Position numbers and translations under genes: made by a program. Shown piece after piece: positions 5,889 to 8,386 of a stretch of DNA of 8,386 bases. Position 1 is the first letter of the stretch, and each line of letters opens with the position of its first letter. Source of the stretch: Pseudomonadota bacterium (GTDB lineage: Bacteria; Pseudomonadota; Alphaproteobacteria; Rhizobiales; Rhizobiaceae); NCBI GenBank assembly GCA_003242525.1, contig QGUU01000087.1:1-8386 (forward strand), given 5' to 3'. The notes under the pieces were generated by a model, which saw only the letters and a program-made list of their open reading frames with translations, did no database searches and had not been told where the DNA came from.

Positions 5889-8345
5889 ATGAAAGAATCC
5901 GGTTCACCCGCGTTCCTGTCGAACCCCGATCCTGCGGCGCTCGCCGAAGAGATCCTTGAAGTCCTGAAATACCGTGTCGGCAAGGACATTACCGTTGCAA
6001 CGCCGCATGACTGGCTGACGGCGTCGATCAAGGCGGTGCGCGACCGCATCGTCGACCAATGGATCGCGGCGACCAAGGCGGCCTACGAGCGCCAGCAGAA
6101 GCGAGTCTATTATCTGTCGCTCGAATTTCTTATCGGCCGGCTGATGCGCGATGCCTTCTCCAATATCGGCCTGATGGACGCGGTGCGGCAGGCGCTGGCT
6201 TCGCTGAACGTCGATCTGGACGTGATCGCCACTCTCGAGCCGGACGCGGCGCTGGGCAATGGCGGCCTGGGCCGGCTGGCCGCCTGTTTCATGGAATCCA
6301 TGGCGACGGTGGACATCCCGGCGCATGGCTACGGCATACGCTATGCCAACGGCATGTTCCGACAGGAACTGCAGGATGGATGGCAGGTGGAACTGCCGGA
6401 AACCTGGCTCGATCACGGTAATCCCTGGGAATTTGAGCGCCGCGAACGCGCATTTGAGGTCGGGTTCGGTGGCCAGGTCCAGGCCGTAACCGGCGAGGAC
6501 GGACAAGTTCAGCGCTATGTCTGGAAGCCGGGCGAACGGGTGCTGGCGGTCGCCTACGATACCCCAATCGTTGGTTGGCGGGCCAAGCGCGTGAACACCT
6601 TGCGCCTTTGGGCAGGCATGCCTGTCGACCCGATACTCCTCGACAAGTTCAACGCCGGCGACCATATCGGCGCCCTTGCCGAGAGCAACAAGGCCGATGC
6701 ATTGTCGCGTGTATTGTATCCGGCCGACGCGCACATGGCCGGGCAGGAACTGCGTTTTCGGCAGGAATATTTCTTCTCGTCCGCTTCCTTGCAGGACATT
6801 CTCCAACGCCATCTCAGCCAGTATGGCGATCTGGCGTCACTGCCCGACAAGGCCGCGATCCATCTCAACGATACCCATCCCGCAATCGCCGTGCCGGAAC
6901 TGATGCGGCTGCTGATGGATGTCCATGGCATGGAGTTCGAGCGCGCCTGGGATATCACAACGCGCACCTTCGCCTATACCAACCACACGCTCTTGCCCGA
7001 GGCGCTGGAAAGCTGGCCGGTCACCCTGTTCGACCGGCTTCTGCCGCGCCACATGCAACTCGTTTACGCCATCAATGCGCATGTGCTGGCGGAAGCGCGC
7101 GCCACCGGCCGGTTTGATGGAGAGCAGATCGCGCGCATCTCGCTCATCCAGGAAAATGGCGAGCGTCGGGTGCGCATGGGCAACCTTGCCTTCGTCGGCT
7201 CGCATTCGATCAATGGCGTTTCCGCCCTGCACACCGCTCTCATGAAGGAGACGGTGTTTGCCGATCTGCATGCCCTTTACCCCAGCCGCATCAATAACAA
7301 GACCAACGGCATCACGCCCCGTCGCTGGCTGTTCCAGTGCAATCCGGGGCTGGCCGAACTGGTGCGTGACGCGATAGGCGACCGCTTCCTCGACGACATT
7401 GATGCGCTTCAGGAACTTGACCGGCTTGCCGGTGACGCCGCCTTTCGGGAGAAGTTTGCGGCGGTCAAGCGCGCCAACAAGGTCCGGTTTGCCGAAATGG
7501 TCGCCCGCCGGCTCGGCATCAAGGTGGACCCGTCTGCCTTGTTCGACGTCCAGATAAAGCGCATCCACGAATACAAGCGCCAGCTTCTGAACATACTGGA
7601 AGCAGTTGCGCTTTATGACCAGATCCGCTCACACCCGGAACGGAACTGGCTCCCACGCGTCAAGTTCTTCGGCGGCAAGGCTGCACCCAGCTATCACAAC
7701 GCCAAACTCATCATCAAACTGGCCAATGACGTCGCGAAGGTCATCAACGGTGACCCCGCGGTTCACGGCCTGCTCAAGGTGGTGTTCGTTCCGAATTACA
7801 ATGTCAGCGCGGCCGAGGTGATGATCCCCGGCGCGGACCTGTCGGAGCAGATTTCCACCGCGGGCATGGAGGCATCGGGCACCGGCAACATGAAGTTTGC
7901 GCTGAACGGCGCGCTGACCATAGGCACGCTCGATGGCGCCAATGTCGAAATCAGGGAGCGCGTGGGCGAGGAGAATATCTTCATCTTCGGACTAAAGGCC
8001 GAAGAGGTGGCCGAGCGCCGCCGCAATGGCTACCAGCCGCGGGCGATCATCGAAGGGTCCCGCGAGCTCTCGCAGGCCATTTCGGCCGTGTCGTCGGGCG
8101 TGTTCTCGCCGGGCGATACGGAACGCTACCGGGCTCTCATGGACAGTCTTTATGAAAGTGACTGGTTCATGGTCGCTGCTGATTTCGATGCTTATGCTTC
8201 CATGCAGCGGGCCGTGGATGAAGTATGGCTCAACAGCGCGGACTGGAACGCAAGGGCGATCCGCAACGTCGCGCGCGTCGGCTGGTTCTCGTCCGATCGG
8301 ACAATTCGCGAATACGCGAAAGACATCTGGAACGTGCCTGCGTGA
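5889..8345 (+). CDS. glgP: Glycogen/alpha-glucan phosphorylase
   Basis: The 818-residue product is a cytoplasmic, pyridoxal-phosphate-dependent GT35 phosphorylase. It removes glucose from the non-reducing ends of glycogen or alpha-1,4-glucans using phosphate and releases glucose-1-phosphate. The length is near the 815 of E. coli GlgP. Landmarks are YYLSLEFLIGR (74-84), GNGGLGRLAAC (123-133, phosphate/substrate loop), FDVQIKRIHEYKRQ (552-565), FFGGKAAPSYHNAK (593-606) and the PLP signature EASGTGNMKFALN (661-673), whose K669 should hold the cofactor. All are intact. The ATG at 5889 is the first in-frame start and begins just before the conserved N-terminal region; its ribosome site is weak (only AACAGG at 5871-5876, 12 bases away). 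It lies 190 bases after frcA, with candidate regulatory elements between, so it is probably a separate unit. In rhizobia glgP commonly leads a glg operon, which may follow beyond the window. Confidence 0.96.
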   Translation: MKESGSPAFLSNPDPAALAEEILEVLKYRVGKDITVATPHDWLTASIKAVRDRIVDQWIAATKAAYERQQKRVYYLSLEFLIGRLMRDAFSNIGLMDAVRQALASLNVDLDVIATLEPDAALGNGGLGRLAACFMESMATVDIPAHGYGIRYANGMFRQELQDGWQVELPETWLDHGNPWEFERRERAFEVGFGGQVQAVTGEDGQVQRYVWKPGERVLAVAYDTPIVGWRAKRVNTLRLWAGMPVDPILLDKFNAGDHIGALAESNKADALSRVLYPADAHMAGQELRFRQEYFFSSASLQDILQRHLSQYGDLASLPDKAAIHLNDTHPAIAVPELMRLLMDVHGMEFERAWDITTRTFAYTNHTLLPEALESWPVTLFDRLLPRHMQLVYAINAHVLAEARATGRFDGEQIARISLIQENGERRVRMGNLAFVGSHSINGVSALHTALMKETVFADLHALYPSRINNKTNGITPRRWLFQCNPGLAELVRDAIGDRFLDDIDALQELDRLAGDAAFREKFAAVKRANKVRFAEMVARRLGIKVDPSALFDVQIKRIHEYKRQLLNILEAVALYDQIRSHPERNWLPRVKFFGGKAAPSYHNAKLIIKLANDVAKVINGDPAVHGLLKVVFVPNYNVSAAEVMIPGADLSEQISTAGMEASGTGNMKFALNGALTIGTLDGANVEIRERVGEENIFIFGLKAEEVAERRRNGYQPRAIIEGSRELSQAISAVSSGVFSPGDTERYRALMDSLYESDWFMVAADFDAYASMQRAVDEVWLNSADWNARAIRNVARVGWFSSDRTIREYAKDIWNVPA

Positions 8346-8386
8346 TGTGATTGCATGGCAGGACGGCGACGTTTTTCGTACCCAGA
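8346..8386. other. Window edge after glgP
   Basis: Only 41 bases remain. No terminator is visible. Frames from GTG 8347 and ATG 8355 stay open to the end, but neither has a ribosome site nor enough sequence to recognise. If a glg operon continues, the next gene could start here. Confidence 0.3.

Noticed and set aside
5904..6812. 302-codon open frame on the minus strand inside glgP
   Set aside because: It is antisense to the conserved N-terminal part of glgP and shows no domain or ribosome site.

Overview
The window looks like chromosomal DNA of a GC-rich alphaproteobacterium of the order Hyphomicrobiales (Rhizobiales), probably near Mesorhizobium and other Phyllobacteriaceae. The evidence is the close match of all six genes to rhizobial families, the FrcB/FrcC/FrcA set of the Sinorhizobium fructose transporter, and uniform GC-rich coding with near-open antisense frames. 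This assignment is from recognition only; no search was run.

Layout: (1) Positions 78-2330, minus strand: frk (PfkB-family fructokinase) lies downstream of frcR (ROK-family transcriptional regulator), probably as one transcript. (2) Positions 2331-2530: divergent control region. It has an AT-rich inverted repeat at 2389-2424 whose two arms each carry an outward-facing TTGACA, one reading toward frcR-frk and one toward the transporter. (3) Positions 2531-5698, plus strand: frcB (periplasmic binding protein), a 283-nt gap with two strong hairpins, frcC (permease), and frcA (ATPase, overlapping frcC by ATGA). (4) Positions 5699-5888: regulatory gap with a palindrome, an interrupted inverted repeat and a long stem-loop just upstream of glgP. 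(5) Positions 5889-8345, plus strand: glgP (glycogen/alpha-glucan phosphorylase), complete. The last 41 bases hold no supportable gene.

How the genes fit together: FrcBCA would import free fructose (the S. meliloti homologue also takes ribose and mannose). Frk would phosphorylate it to fructose-6-phosphate in the cytoplasm, and FrcR would sense the sugar and control both divergent arms through the shared operator. GlgP releases glucose-1-phosphate from stored glycogen, so the window joins sugar uptake to storage-polymer breakdown. GlgP probably has its own promoter and leader and may begin a glg cluster beyond the window.

No mobile element, tRNA, rRNA, CRISPR array or phage gene is visible, and none of the genes looks broken. 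The protein-coding content is of known families. The less-explained parts are the non-coding elements: the divergent operator, the hairpins between frcB and frcC, and the structured glgP leader.
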